Shown here: piece by piece, positions 8,428 through 16,594 of the stretch
Layout: each line of letters begins with the position of its first letter
Position numbering within the stretch: position 1 is the first letter of the stretch
DNA from: Runella aurantiaca
Lineage (GTDB): Bacteria; Bacteroidota; Bacteroidia; Cytophagales; Spirosomataceae
Reading direction: 5' to 3'
Assembly (NCBI RefSeq): GCF_003339505.1
Contig: NZ_QPIW01000025.1
Location: forward strand, 41,485-105,484
DNA: 64,000 bases
Position numbers and translations under genes: made by a program
The notes under the pieces: model-generated
What the model saw: only the letters and a program-made list of their open reading frames with translations
What the model was told of the DNA's origin: nothing
The model's database searches: none

Positions 8428-8450
8428 TTTTCAGGTAGCTTTTTTGCTAC
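8401..8450. repeat. 20-bp inverted repeat, probable HicB operator
   Basis: Arms 8401-8420 and 8431-8450 pair at 19 of 20 positions around a 10-base centre. The repeat covers the -33 box and the upstream edge of the -7 box of the hicAB promoter, as expected for an autorepression site. It could also act as a terminator for the M28 gene upstream. Confidence 0.65.
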
Positions 8451-8479
8451 TTTTTAAAATTAAAGTGGAAATGTGCTTT

Positions 8480-8539
8480 GGATTCTCAAATCCGAAAAGC
8501 GTTGACAAGTTCCCTCGGCAGGTTGTGAGCAACCTGCCG
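8480..8539. repeat. Hairpin-bearing intergenic repeat unit
   Basis: A perfect 10-bp stem (8516-8525 with 8530-8539, loop TGAG) lies just after the M28 stop. Beside it, 8480-8492 carries the complement of GATTTGAGAATCC, the same 13-mer found at 39751-39763 next to another long hairpin. It may be a dispersed intergenic element; the hairpin could also stop M28 transcription. Confidence 0.45.
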
Positions 8540-8550
8540 CACCCACAGTT

Positions 8551-9915
8551 TTAAATCCCGTATTTATCCAGCAAATAAATAATAGCCGCCATAGATGCGG
8601 TGCCAAGATCCAATTCGCGTTTGTTGACGTTCTCAAAATTGTCATTGGCGGCGTGGTGATAATCAAAATACCGCTGTGTATCAGGTTTATAGCCAAAAAG
8701 TACCGTTCCTGATTGCGCCAGTGGGCCAATATCGGCCCCGCCGCCGCCTGGCCCAATCTCGTGCAGACTGTACGGAGCTAACAAACTCTTCCATTCGGCT
8801 ATTTTGGCTTTCTGCTCGGGTTTACCCACAATACCAAATCCCTTTGGCGTAAAACCTCCGTTGTCTGATTCTACGGCGGCAATGTGTTTTTCATTGTTTT
8901 GCTTGGCCAAGTCGGCGTATTTTACACCGCCGCGCAGACCGTTTTCTTCGTTCATAAACATCACCGCCCGAATAGTGCGCTTGGGCGTATAGCCAATGGC
9001 TTTCAGAAGGCGTAAAACCTCGATGGATTGGACACAGCCCGCGCCGTCGTCGTGGGCACCTTCGGCCAAATCCCACGAGTCCAAATGTCCGCCTACGACG
9101 ATGATTTCTTCCGGCTTTTCACTGCCTTTGATTTCTCCCACTACATTGTGTGAGTCAGCGTCGGGGAGTGTTTCGCAATGTTGACGGAAATAGAACGTGA
9201 GGCTTGGGTTTTCTTTCAGCTTCTCACTCAATAAGTTGGCGGCGTTGGTACTGATGGCCGCTGTCGGAATCAACGGCACGCCCGTGGCGTAGCGCATACT
9301 GCCCGAGTGCGGCACATCGTCCTGTAAAGTAGTGACTGAGCGCACAATGGCACCAACTGCGCCGAGATTGCTGGCTTCGGTAGCACCGTTGGCGCGTTGC
9401 TCTACGGCCCCGCCGTAAGCTTCAAAGGTATTGAGTTTTGTGGGGTCCATGGGACGGTTGAAAAAGACTATTTTGCCTTTCACTTTGTCTTTGCCTAATT
9501 CTCGCAGTTGCTGAAAGCTTTTTACTTCGATCACTTCGGCTTCCACGCCTTTGGGAGCGGTAGCGACCGAGCCCCCCAAGGCCGCAATAGGAACTTTGAT
9601 TTTTTGCTTACCGACTTTGATGTAGGCTTCTTCTTTGGCCCCGCGTACCCAATGGGGCACTTTGACATCCTGCAAAAACACGCGGTCAAAAGCTTGTTTT
9701 TCCATCAATTCTTTGGTGTAAATAACGGCCTTTTGGGCACCTACCGAGCCGCTGAGACGCGGCCCGACCTGCTTGCAGAGATACCGCAGCCATTCGTAGG
9801 CCTGTCCGTTGGTAAGTACTTCGTTGTAGATTTTGCGAATCATGACGGAATCTTCGCGAGTCTGGGAAAAAGCGGTCGTGCTGATGAAGAGGAGGAGGAA
9901 AATAGATTTTTTCAA
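8551..9915 (-). CDS. Secreted M28 family zinc aminopeptidase with PA domain
   Basis: A 454-residue metallopeptidase. The TTG at 9915 is chosen because it begins the signal peptide ('KKSIFLLLFISTTAFSQ') and lies downstream of a TATTTTTG promoter element; an ATG at 9996 would add 27 non-signal residues. A PA-type insert (about 120-240) precedes the catalytic domain, whose metal ligands and active-site residues are visible: His in 'VVGGHLDSWD', Asp in 'HDDGAG', the Glu pair in 'NEENGLRGG', Asp in 'ESDNGG' and His in 'DYHHAAND'. It probably trims peptides in the periplasm or outside the cell. A single gene. Confidence 0.88.
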   Translation of the reverse strand: MKKSIFLLLFISTTAFSQTREDSVMIRKIYNEVLTNGQAYEWLRYLCKQVGPRLSGSVGAQKAVIYTKELMEKQAFDRVFLQDVKVPHWVRGAKEEAYIKVGKQKIKVPIAALGGSVATAPKGVEAEVIEVKSFQQLRELGKDKVKGKIVFFNRPMDPTKLNTFEAYGGAVEQRANGATEASNLGAVGAIVRSVTTLQDDVPHSGSMRYATGVPLIPTAAISTNAANLLSEKLKENPSLTFYFRQHCETLPDADSHNVVGEIKGSEKPEEIIVVGGHLDSWDLAEGAHDDGAGCVQSIEVLRLLKAIGYTPKRTIRAVMFMNEENGLRGGVKYADLAKQNNEKHIAAVESDNGGFTPKGFGIVGKPEQKAKIAEWKSLLAPYSLHEIGPGGGGADIGPLAQSGTVLFGYKPDTQRYFDYHHAANDNFENVNKRELDLGTASMAAIIYLLDKYGI

Positions 9916-9953
9916 AGGTGTTGATGGTTTATGGTTGGAGAATCGAATGCGTA

Positions 9954-9961
9954 CAAAAATA
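9954..9961 (-). promoter_or_regulatory. -7 element before the M28 peptidase gene
   Basis: TATTTTTG on the minus strand fits TAnnTTTG and lies about 40 bases before the TTG start at 9915, inside the region that an ATG start at 9996 would translate. No good TTTG at -33. Confidence 0.4.
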
Positions 9962-10033
9962 GGGCTTTGTTTCCTAACTTTTCCATGCGGAAGCATGTTA
10001 AAAAGCCCGGAACAGGATTTGAAAGAAAAATGT

Positions 10034-10041
10034 TACATTTG
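10034..10041 (+). promoter_or_regulatory. -7 element of the PIN toxin-antitoxin operon
   Basis: TACATTTG fits TAnnTTTG and lies 16 bases before the antitoxin ATG at 10058. A TTTG is present upstream but only 12 bases away, too close for the usual spacing. Confidence 0.4.
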
Positions 10042-10057
10042 AAAAAAAGGAAATGAG

Positions 10058-10288
10058 ATGACACAAGTTACCTTAAAAATAGACGACGCTTTCATTGAGA
10101 GTCTTGGCAAAGAGCAAATTGAAAAGTTATTGCAGGAGTGGTTAATGCAGTACAAGAAGCGTTTGGAGTTGCAGGAAGCTGCTGATGAACTTTCATCCAT
10201 TGATCTTGTTAACGACCCACAGTGGCAGACCGCGAGGTTTCTGGCTTGGGAAACCTATAAACATAATTTTGAGGATTTGGCGCTATGA
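10058..10288 (+). CDS. Putative antitoxin partner of the PIN protein
   Basis: A 76-residue acidic, helical protein that I do not recognise as a named antitoxin family. It opens with a beta-strand/helix segment ('TQVTLKIDDAFIESLGKEQ') resembling short ribbon-helix-helix-like starts, then a long helix and a tail rich in Trp and acidic residues. Its stop codon overlaps the ATG of the PIN gene (ATGA), the arrangement of a translationally coupled toxin-antitoxin pair, and the smaller upstream partner is normally the antitoxin. Confidence 0.65.
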   Translation: MTQVTLKIDDAFIESLGKEQIEKLLQEWLMQYKKRLELQEAADELSSIDLVNDPQWQTARFLAWETYKHNFEDLAL

Positions 10289-10707
10289 GAGACGTAGTCG
10301 TTGACGCCAATGTATTGATGTCTATGTTGATCAGTGGAAAAGCTATCTATAAAACACTGCTTTCGGACTATACTTTTTTCAGCAGTGATTTTGCTTTTAT
10401 TGAAATTGAGAAATACCAACGTATCATTAGGCAAAAGTCACGGTTAGAAATAGATAGCTTTCAGCAATTTTCATATTTTGTGTTTACTCATGTACATTTT
10501 ATGCCAGGTTATTTGATTGATAATGATGCAAATAACAAAGCGTTTCAACTTGTCCATGATATTGATGTCAAAGATATTTCTTATGTGACTTTAGCTTTAC
10601 AGCTTGATATTCCATTGCTTACCCGTGATGCTCCGCTTTATGCAGGATTACGCAAAAAAGGGTTTCGTAAAGTAGAAATGTTTGATGTTTTTTTACGTAA
10701 TGCCTGA
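10285..10707 (+). CDS. PIN-domain ribonuclease toxin
   Basis: A 140-residue PIN domain. Acidic active-site residues are in place: Asp in 'VVVDANVLMSM', Glu in 'FIEIEKY', Asp in 'DVKDISYVTLALQL' and Asp in 'LLTRDAPLY'. PIN toxins cut RNA with Mg2+. It resembles the PIN_2/VapC-like group rather than the VapC at 57204. Translated from an ATGA overlap with the putative antitoxin, and followed by a bidirectional terminator. Confidence 0.8.
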   Translation: MRDVVVDANVLMSMLISGKAIYKTLLSDYTFFSSDFAFIEIEKYQRIIRQKSRLEIDSFQQFSYFVFTHVHFMPGYLIDNDANNKAFQLVHDIDVKDISYVTLALQLDIPLLTRDAPLYAGLRKKGFRKVEMFDVFLRNA

Positions 10708-10725
10708 CAAGGGAGTTGTAATTTA

Positions 10726-10760
10726 GCCTGTGAGAATTTTTTTAGAACGTTCTCACAGGC
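10726..10760. terminator. Bidirectional terminator between PIN and M3 genes
   Basis: A perfect 11-bp stem (10726-10736 with 10750-10760) with a T-rich loop stands between the convergent PIN gene and the M3 peptidase gene. Poor U tract on the plus side. Confidence 0.6.
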
Positions 10761-10770
10761 ATAAGAATTT

Positions 10771-12495
10771 TTACCCCTTCAACCCTTCCAATTCTTCCTG
10801 CACAAAATTCATCAATTCAGTAATGTATTCTTTTGAGAAATCGAACGGAATGTTGGCGGCGGCGTAGATGGCACTGATAGGCGCGGTGTAGCCGAGTTTG
10901 AGGGCGTTGAGGTAGCCTTGCAGTCCCTTTTGAGGGTTTTGCTTATAATTTCGCCACACGCCGATGGCCCCCAACTGCGCCATGCCGTATTCGATGTAAT
11001 AAAACGGCACTTCGTAAATGTGTAATTGCTTTTGCCAAATGTATTTCTTGAACTCCTCAAAACTGCTCCAATCGGTGATGGAATCGCTGAACTGCTCGTA
11101 GATTTGAAGCCACATTGTTTGGCGCTCTTCGATACTGTGTGCGGGGTTTTCGTACAGCCAATGCTGAAATTTATCAATCGTAGCCACCCACGGCAGCGTT
11201 TCAATGATGGATTCCAAATGTTGAATCTTGGCGCGACGCAGTTCTTCTTCGTTGTCAAAAAACACGTTCCAATAATCCATTGTCAACAATTCCATACTCA
11301 TCGAAGCCAATTCGGCTACTTCGGCGGGTGGGTTTTTGAAGGAGTTGAGCAACAGATCGCGCGTGACGAAATTGTGCACGGCGTGGCCGCCTTCGTGCAG
11401 CAACGTGACCAAATCGCGGAGGTTGGACGTGGCGTTCATGAAGATAAATGGCACACCGATTTCTTCCAGCGGATAGTTATAGCCGCCCGGCGCTTTGCCC
11501 TTGCGCGATTCGAGGTCGAGGTGGCCCATGGCTTTCATCACGCGTAGATAATCGCCCAACTCGGGGGCAAGAAGCGTAAAGCAGGTAATGGTTTTTTCCA
11601 ACAATTCTTCCCCTGTGCTGAACGGCTTGAGCGGCGGACGGTTTTGCGGGTCTACCTTAAAATCCCACGGACGCAGACTATCGAGTTGGAGGGCTTCTTT
11701 GCGCTCGGCGGCCATGTCGTTCAGCATAGGCACCACGGCTTTGGACACCGATTCGTGGAAGTTGAAGCAGTCTTGGGGGGTGTAGTCAAAACGCCCCAAA
11801 GCGGCAAACATATAATCGCGAAAATTGGCAAAACCTGCATTAACCGCCAGTTGATGACGCAAGCCGCGCAAGGTATTCAGCAATTCATCCAATTGGTCTT
11901 TGCTTTCAAAGCGGCGTACCTGAAGTTCGTTCCAGACCAATTCGCGCAAGGCGCGGTCGGTGGATTGGAGATAATCAGAGGCTTTTTGAAGCGTAACTTC
12001 CTCGCCGTCGATGTTGACGGTCATGGCTCCAACGATGGCCCCGTATTTGGCCTGTTCGGTTTGGATTTGGGTTTGAATCGGGATGTTTTCTTCACGAAAA
12101 ATCTCAATCGCTTTTTTCATACTCCGCAGCGTAATGTCGAAGCCGCGGTCTTTCAATTCGCCCAAATAGGGGCTTTCCAACGCTTTTTTGTCCAACTCAT
12201 TGCCGTAAGCGGAGAGGTAAGGTTGGAAGTTTTCCACAAAATCGTTGAACTCTTTTTGGTACAGTTCACTCCCCGTATCGCAGGTCATGCGGATATAACG
12301 CCACGCAAAGTTTTCGGAAAGGTAGGATTCCAATTCGCTTTTGTCCAGAAACCACTGGCGCAAGTCATCTACGGAATGAATTGCGCGTTTTTTAAGATTT
12401 TCGTAAAACGGTTGCAGTTGCTCCCACGTTGTTAATTCAAATTCTTCGCCCAAAAAGGTACGTGCGGGACGTTGAGGGATGGTTATTGCTGACAT
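10771..12495 (-). CDS. M3 family oligoendopeptidase
   Basis: A 574-residue cytoplasmic zinc metallopeptidase of the thimet-oligopeptidase/PepF clan. The zinc site is HEGGH at 367-371 (in 'TLLHEGGHAVH') with the third-ligand Glu in the following helix near 395-402 ('VAELASMSMELL'). The helical PepF-type N domain fills about 100-200. No signal peptide, so it should recycle peptides of about 5-20 residues in the cytosol. The ATG at 12495 opens directly into family sequence. Monocistronic, ending at the terminator shared with the PIN gene. Confidence 0.92.
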   Translation of the reverse strand: MSAITIPQRPARTFLGEEFELTTWEQLQPFYENLKKRAIHSVDDLRQWFLDKSELESYLSENFAWRYIRMTCDTGSELYQKEFNDFVENFQPYLSAYGNELDKKALESPYLGELKDRGFDITLRSMKKAIEIFREENIPIQTQIQTEQAKYGAIVGAMTVNIDGEEVTLQKASDYLQSTDRALRELVWNELQVRRFESKDQLDELLNTLRGLRHQLAVNAGFANFRDYMFAALGRFDYTPQDCFNFHESVSKAVVPMLNDMAAERKEALQLDSLRPWDFKVDPQNRPPLKPFSTGEELLEKTITCFTLLAPELGDYLRVMKAMGHLDLESRKGKAPGGYNYPLEEIGVPFIFMNATSNLRDLVTLLHEGGHAVHNFVTRDLLLNSFKNPPAEVAELASMSMELLTMDYWNVFFDNEEELRRAKIQHLESIIETLPWVATIDKFQHWLYENPAHSIEERQTMWLQIYEQFSDSITDWSSFEEFKKYIWQKQLHIYEVPFYYIEYGMAQLGAIGVWRNYKQNPQKGLQGYLNALKLGYTAPISAIYAAANIPFDFSKEYITELMNFVQEELEGLKG

Positions 12496-12699
12496 AAAGC
12501 TAATTTTGCAATGTTTTGGTTTTGTTCACTAACAAAGGAAGCCAAAAAATGGTTTTATTGAAAGTCGACACCTGAGAAGCTGCAAATGGCTCGTCAAGCG
12601 AATTTGTATAAGTGTACCGGTCTTTGTTTGATTATTGTGATTTAAAAAAACAAAAAACTATGTAAATGACTGATTATTAATTATTTGTGTCAATATTTT

Positions 12700-12707
12700 T
12701 ACATTTG
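12700..12707 (+). promoter_or_regulatory. -7 element of crtZ
   Basis: TACATTTG in an AT-rich upstream region, 36 bases before the crtZ ATG. It fits TAnnTTTG; a TTTG is present upstream but too close to be a regular -33 box. Confidence 0.4.
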
Positions 12708-12743
12708 TTATTTTATATTTAAAATTTTTCATTCACCTATTTT

Positions 12744-13187
12744 ATGTTGCTCCCTATTCTTCTTGTTGTTGGAACGTTTGTTTTTATGGAGGGGTTTGCG
12801 TGGTTTGCGCACAAGTACATTATGCACGGTCTGATGTGGAATTGGCACGAATCGCACCATGTGCACCACAAAGGATGGTGGGAAACCAACGACTTGTTCG
12901 GGATTATTTTTGGGGTTGTGGCCACGGCCCTAATTGTGGTTGGTTCTGAGATAGCATCCCTGCGTTGGTTGATGTACGTGGGCTTCGGTATTACGCTCTA
13001 CGGTATTTCTTACTTTATTTTTCATGACGTGATTGTGCATCGGCGGGTTAAAATCAAGTTCAAAACCAAAAACCGTTACCTAAACCGCATCATTCGGGCG
13101 CATTATGTACACCACAAAGTGCATGAGCGCGACGGTGCCGAAGCCTTCGGGTTTTTATACGCCCCCAAAAAATACGAAAAGTCGTAG
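12744..13187 (+). CDS. crtZ: Beta-carotene 3-hydroxylase CrtZ
   Basis: A 147-residue membrane protein of the fatty-acid hydroxylase superfamily. All histidine clusters of the di-iron site are present: 'HKYIMH', 'HESHHVHH', 'HDVIVHRR' and 'HYVHHKVH'. CrtZ adds hydroxyl groups to the beta-ionone rings to give zeaxanthin, using O2 and reduced ferredoxin. There are about three or four membrane segments and the length is typical for Bacteroidota CrtZ. No other carotenoid gene is adjacent, so the rest of the pathway must lie elsewhere. Confidence 0.93.
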   Translation: MLLPILLVVGTFVFMEGFAWFAHKYIMHGLMWNWHESHHVHHKGWWETNDLFGIIFGVVATALIVVGSEIASLRWLMYVGFGITLYGISYFIFHDVIVHRRVKIKFKTKNRYLNRIIRAHYVHHKVHERDGAEAFGFLYAPKKYEKS

Positions 13188-13229
13188 GGGCGGGACCGAA
13201 TCGTCGGACTTTTTGCCTCCGCCCTTTTT
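13186..13229 (+). terminator. Terminator after crtZ
   Basis: GGGGCGG at 13187-13193 can pair with CCGCCC at 13219-13224, with a smaller CCGA/TCGG stem inside the loop, followed by five T. It starts at the stop codon. Confidence 0.5.
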
Positions 13230-13278
13230 CTATGAATGTCAAATCCATTCTTTTTCTGTAAAAGTCAAAAAGTAGTTT

Positions 13279-13317
13279 TGTACAGCGGCTTTCTTTTATT
13301 TGAAAATACTGTACAAT
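13279..13317. promoter_or_regulatory. Inverted repeat before the ThuA gene
   Basis: TTGTACAG (13279-13286) and CTGTACAA (13310-13317) form a perfect 8-bp inverted repeat, the second arm touching the start codon at 13319. Candidate operator for a dimeric regulator; no regulator gene is adjacent. Confidence 0.35.
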
Positions 13318-13318
13318 T

Positions 13319-14077
13319 ATGAGAAATACGTTTTATCTCTGCGCGTTACTTTTTGCGCTTTCAATCAGTTCGTTTGGGCAGAAAAAGAAAAAAGTTGCCG
13401 CGACCAAAGACGCAATTTTGGTTTTTTCTAAAACAAAAGGGTATCGTCATGCCTCTATTCCGAAGGGAAGAGAAGCCCTGGTGTTGATGGGACAACAGAA
13501 TAAATTTGCGGTAGATACCACTGAAGATGCCTCGGTTTTTACGCTTGAAAATCTAAAAAAATACAAAGCAGTTGTGTTTTTGAGCACGACGGGCAACATC
13601 TTGGACGATACGCAGCAGGCCGCATTTGAGCAGTATATTCGCGGAGGAGGCGGTTTTGTGGGTATCCATGCAGCGGCCGATACTGAATACGATTGGCCTT
13701 GGTACAATCAGTTGGTGGGAGCTTATTTTTTGAGCCATCCCAAACAGCAAAATGTGGATGTGGTAGTGCACGACCATACGCACCCTTCTACCGTGATGTT
13801 GCCCGACCGTTGGAAGCGTTTTGATGAACTTTACAGTTATAAGAAGATAATATTGGGTATTAAAGTGTTGGCTACGCTCGATGAGAGTACGTACCAAGGA
13901 GGTCAAAATGGTGTAAATCACCCATTTATATGGTACCGTGAGTTTGATGGAGGCCGCTCTTTTTATACCGGAGGGGGCCATACTGATGAATCGTTTGTTG
14001 AACCCTTATTTGTGCAACATTTGCTGGGGGGAATAGAGTATGCGATGGGTCGTAAATCCGCAAAGAAACCGATGTAA
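13319..14077 (+). CDS. Secreted ThuA-domain protein
   Basis: A 252-residue protein with a signal peptide ('LCALLFALSISSFGQ') and one ThuA domain, a class I glutamine-amidotransferase-like fold named for a trehalose-utilisation locus. Landmarks are 'FSKTKGYRHASI', 'GGGGFVGIHAAADTEYDWPW', 'HPFIWYREFDGGRSFYTGGGH' and 'FLSHP'. Similar domains are fused to sugar-dehydrogenase-like modules, as at 57926. The exact reaction is not established; a role in periplasmic sugar metabolism is likely. Single gene followed by a terminator. Confidence 0.85.
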   Translation: MRNTFYLCALLFALSISSFGQKKKKVAATKDAILVFSKTKGYRHASIPKGREALVLMGQQNKFAVDTTEDASVFTLENLKKYKAVVFLSTTGNILDDTQQAAFEQYIRGGGGFVGIHAAADTEYDWPWYNQLVGAYFLSHPKQQNVDVVVHDHTHPSTVMLPDRWKRFDELYSYKKIILGIKVLATLDESTYQGGQNGVNHPFIWYREFDGGRSFYTGGGHTDESFVEPLFVQHLLGGIEYAMGRKSAKKPM

Positions 14078-14108
14078 GGGGTTACGTTGGTAATTTAGTA
14101 CAATCACG

Positions 14109-14150
14109 CGCAGTCGGTTCTTTATCCTAAAGGGCCGGCTGTGTTTTTTT
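14109..14150 (+). terminator. Terminator after the ThuA gene
   Basis: An imperfect stem with G-U pairs between about 14109-14124 and 14128-14143 is followed by seven T, about 35 bases after the stop codon. Confidence 0.5.
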
Positions 14151-14232
14151 GAGGATAGAATTCCCCAGCTTAAGGTGTAATACGCATTGGAATGCATTTT
14201 TTAGGATGAATGGAAACAAAATAGTAAAAATC

Positions 14233-14892
14233 ATGAAAACGAATGTATTACTGCTGGCATTACTCTTGGTTCAGGGGGTATCTTGGGCGCAGGATGGAAC
14301 AAAATTTTTCAGTTTGGGCCTTCGGGCAGGGGCGAATCTTTCGCAGGTGAGAGGCAATGATTTATCACTCGGTAATAACGCCAACACCTGGCAATTGAGT
14401 GATAAAAGCAACCGGGTATGGGGAGCTACGGGCGGGATTTTTATGCGAATTGGCCGTACTTTTTATGTACAACCCGAAATTATGTTTTCCCAAAAAGGCG
14501 GACAATTTAGCCTGTACGATGGTACGGCCACCACTACCAAGAGTTTCAAAATGTCCAATATAGATTTTCCAGTGATGTTTGGGGTTAAAATTGCGCGCTT
14601 TTTGCGTATCAATGCGGGTCCAGTAGCGGCGTTTAATATCGGCAACAGCGGAAATTTGGAAGATGCTTTTAATGATTACACCAACGAGGATACGTTTGAC
14701 GACGCATTCCGTCGCGCATCGTTGGGGTATCAGGCAGGGATTGGAATAGACGTTGGTAAGTTAAACTTTGACCTGCGCTACGAGGGAAATTTAACCGATG
14801 TCGTTAACCTTAAATTGAACAATCCGCAGGCACAGGCGCAATTTGAGCGCAAACTCAATTTGTTGCAAGCCACCATTGGCTTTGCTTTTTAG
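14233..14892 (+). CDS. Outer-membrane beta-barrel protein (PorT-like family)
   Basis: A 219-residue protein. The ATG at 14233 begins the signal peptide ('KTNVLLLALLLVQGVSWAQ'); an upstream ATG at 14149 would overlap the preceding terminator. Alternating strands ('FSLGLRAGANLSQV', 'FYVQPEIMFSQKGGQF', 'INAGPVAAFNIG', 'LNFDLRYEGNLTDV') and a C-terminal aromatic residue ('LLQATIGFAF') mark an eight-strand barrel of the OMP_b-brl_2 kind. The function is unknown. Confidence 0.8.
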   Translation: MKTNVLLLALLLVQGVSWAQDGTKFFSLGLRAGANLSQVRGNDLSLGNNANTWQLSDKSNRVWGATGGIFMRIGRTFYVQPEIMFSQKGGQFSLYDGTATTTKSFKMSNIDFPVMFGVKIARFLRINAGPVAAFNIGNSGNLEDAFNDYTNEDTFDDAFRRASLGYQAGIGIDVGKLNFDLRYEGNLTDVVNLKLNNPQAQAQFERKLNLLQATIGFAF

Positions 14893-14924
14893 ATGACATA
14901 GTTAACGCCTAATGGCTTAATGAT

Positions 14925-14982
14925 GAAGGGTTAAAGGGGATGAAAGCAACAAACTGCTTCGGCCCTTTAACCCTTCTTTTTT
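14925..14982 (+). terminator. Strong terminator after the beta-barrel gene
   Basis: A perfect 14-bp stem (14925-14938 with 14963-14976) is followed by six T at 14977-14982. On the other strand it also lies after the Pro-rich gene at 14998, so it may serve both. Confidence 0.75.
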
Positions 14983-14997
14983 GTATTACTGAAAAGG

Positions 14998-15267
14998 TTA
15001 TTTCTCAAAAACTTCTTTTTGCCCATTTACCACTTCGTCGGGCTTGTTTAGGATTTCTTCCTGTCCGTTTATCTCGTGTTTTTGTGGGTTTGGATTTGTT
15101 TGTTTGTCGGGGTCTATTTCGGGCGGTACGGAGGGAATAGGTACCTCAGGCTGGTGTATTTCTGGTTGGGCCGGATGTGGCTTAATCTCGGGCGACGGGT
15201 GCGGTGGCGCAGGTGGCGGAGTGGGCTCTTGCCCTGAGGCTGGTGTTTGCATGGTTTTCGTGTTCAT
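14998..15267 (-). CDS. Small proline-rich hypothetical protein
   Basis: An 89-residue, low-complexity protein rich in Pro, Glu and Gln ('PTPPPAPPHPSP'). No domain, signal peptide or membrane helix is seen. The ATG at 15267 is preferred over one at 15297 because it avoids a hydrophobic leader unlike the rest. It is bounded by a shared terminator, and codon use looks coding, but a function cannot be assigned. Confidence 0.5.
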   Translation of the reverse strand: MNTKTMQTPASGQEPTPPPAPPHPSPEIKPHPAQPEIHQPEVPIPSVPPEIDPDKQTNPNPQKHEINGQEEILNKPDEVVNGQKEVFEK

Positions 15268-15399
15268 TTTAGTGATATAAATGTGTAGAAAAATCAAAAA
15301 CCTATGCCAGTCTTTTTGGGGAACATTTACCTCAAATTCGTTTTTTTTCGCATTGGAATAGAAATTTTATTAGGAGGTTCATCAAAACAGTCAACAGCT

Positions 15400-16593
15400 A
15401 TGCCTCCAATTCCTCAAAATTTTCAATTACCCTACGTGGCCCGGTTGGCCTTTGCACTCATCAGTATTACGATACTGGTCTATTGGATGTATGTTTTAGA
15501 TTCGATTATAACACTTCTTTTATTCTCGGTTATTATTTCGATTGCCTTGTATCCGCTCACGGCTTGGCTTGAGCAAAAGGGCTTTCCCCGGATGCTGGCC
15601 ATTACGGTGTCTATTTTGGCGTTTTCGCTGGTTGCGGCGGGTATTGCTACTTTATTGGTGTATCAAGTCACTGATTTTACAACGATGCTTCCGCAATTGA
15701 TTCAAAAAATAAATGCCTCTCTCAACAAGCTGCAACTTTGGGCTTACGATAGGTTCAATATTCCACCAAGTCGTCAGTTGAAAGAAATTCAAAAGTACTA
15801 TCAAAATATGGCCGAAGGCGGCGGTGAGCTGGTAGGTACTGCCGTCACTACAACAACTTCTATGCTGGGTAATCTGTCGATTTTGCCCGTTTACATCTTT
15901 TTTCTGTTGTATTATCGGGATATGTTTCGTCAGTTTTTTTGTAAAGTGTTTGTTTCTGCCAAAAAAACGCAAGTCCATGAAGTGCTGGACAAAATCTACG
16001 AAGTGGTACACAGCTACTTATCAGGGCTGTTTATTGTGACACTCATTGTAGGTACGCTCAATTCGGTTGGCCTATTGATATTAGGGATTCCGTCGGCGAT
16101 TTTCTTTGGGTTTCTGGCGGCAATGTTGCTGATTATCCCCTACATAGGTATTTTAATAGGTTCTGTTCTGCCCATTGTTGTTGCGTTAGTTACCAAGGAC
16201 TCACCCATGTATGCGTTGGGTGTGGCGGGTATTTTCTTTTTTGTACAAATGCTCGAAGGAAACGTCATCACTCCTTACATTGTAGGTTCAAAGATAAGTG
16301 TTAATCCTTTGGTGGCCATCGTTGGCTTGTTTTTAGGCGGCTCTCTTTGGGGTATTGCGGGGCTGGCGTTGGCGCTGCCGCTTACGGCCATTATTAAGGT
16401 GGTTTTTGATGCCGTAGATTATTTAAAACCCTATGGATACTTGATGGGAGAGCCAGAAATCTCGAAAGAACGCGCCGTAAAAAGTCGGAAAGTGCAACAA
16501 ATCGAACGCGAGGTTGTGGATACCATTACCGATACAACCAACGAAGTAAAGTCACTTTTTAAGAAAAAACGTACTGGGAAATCGACTGTTTAG
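15400..16593 (+). CDS. AI-2E family transporter (TqsA/PerM type)
   Basis: A 397-residue inner-membrane protein with about eight helices. The hydrophobic hairpin 'LLFSVIISIALYPLTAWLEQKG' near the N terminus, the soluble loop (about 110-190) and the paired C-terminal helices ('AMLLIIPYIGILIGSVLP', 'VNPLVAIVGLFLGGSLWG') are family features. Members export small molecules such as AI-2 or act as Na+/H+ antiporters, and the substrate cannot be told here. A charged tail (about 350-397) is cytosolic. The ATG at 15400 is used since the upstream in-frame segment from 15304 has no family sequence. Confidence 0.85.
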   Translation: MPPIPQNFQLPYVARLAFALISITILVYWMYVLDSIITLLLFSVIISIALYPLTAWLEQKGFPRMLAITVSILAFSLVAAGIATLLVYQVTDFTTMLPQLIQKINASLNKLQLWAYDRFNIPPSRQLKEIQKYYQNMAEGGGELVGTAVTTTTSMLGNLSILPVYIFFLLYYRDMFRQFFCKVFVSAKKTQVHEVLDKIYEVVHSYLSGLFIVTLIVGTLNSVGLLILGIPSAIFFGFLAAMLLIIPYIGILIGSVLPIVVALVTKDSPMYALGVAGIFFFVQMLEGNVITPYIVGSKISVNPLVAIVGLFLGGSLWGIAGLALALPLTAIIKVVFDAVDYLKPYGYLMGEPEISKERAVKSRKVQQIEREVVDTITDTTNEVKSLFKKKRTGKSTV

Positions 16594-16594
16594 T

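Noticed and set aside
11644..12435. Long plus-strand frame (263 codons) opposite the M3 peptidase
   Set aside because: It is antisense to a gene with a complete HEGGH site; such frames arise from codon bias.
12744..13187. crtZ as the edge of a carotenoid gene cluster
   Set aside because: Neighbours are an M3 peptidase and a ThuA protein; no crtB, crtI, crtY or similar gene is within the window near it.
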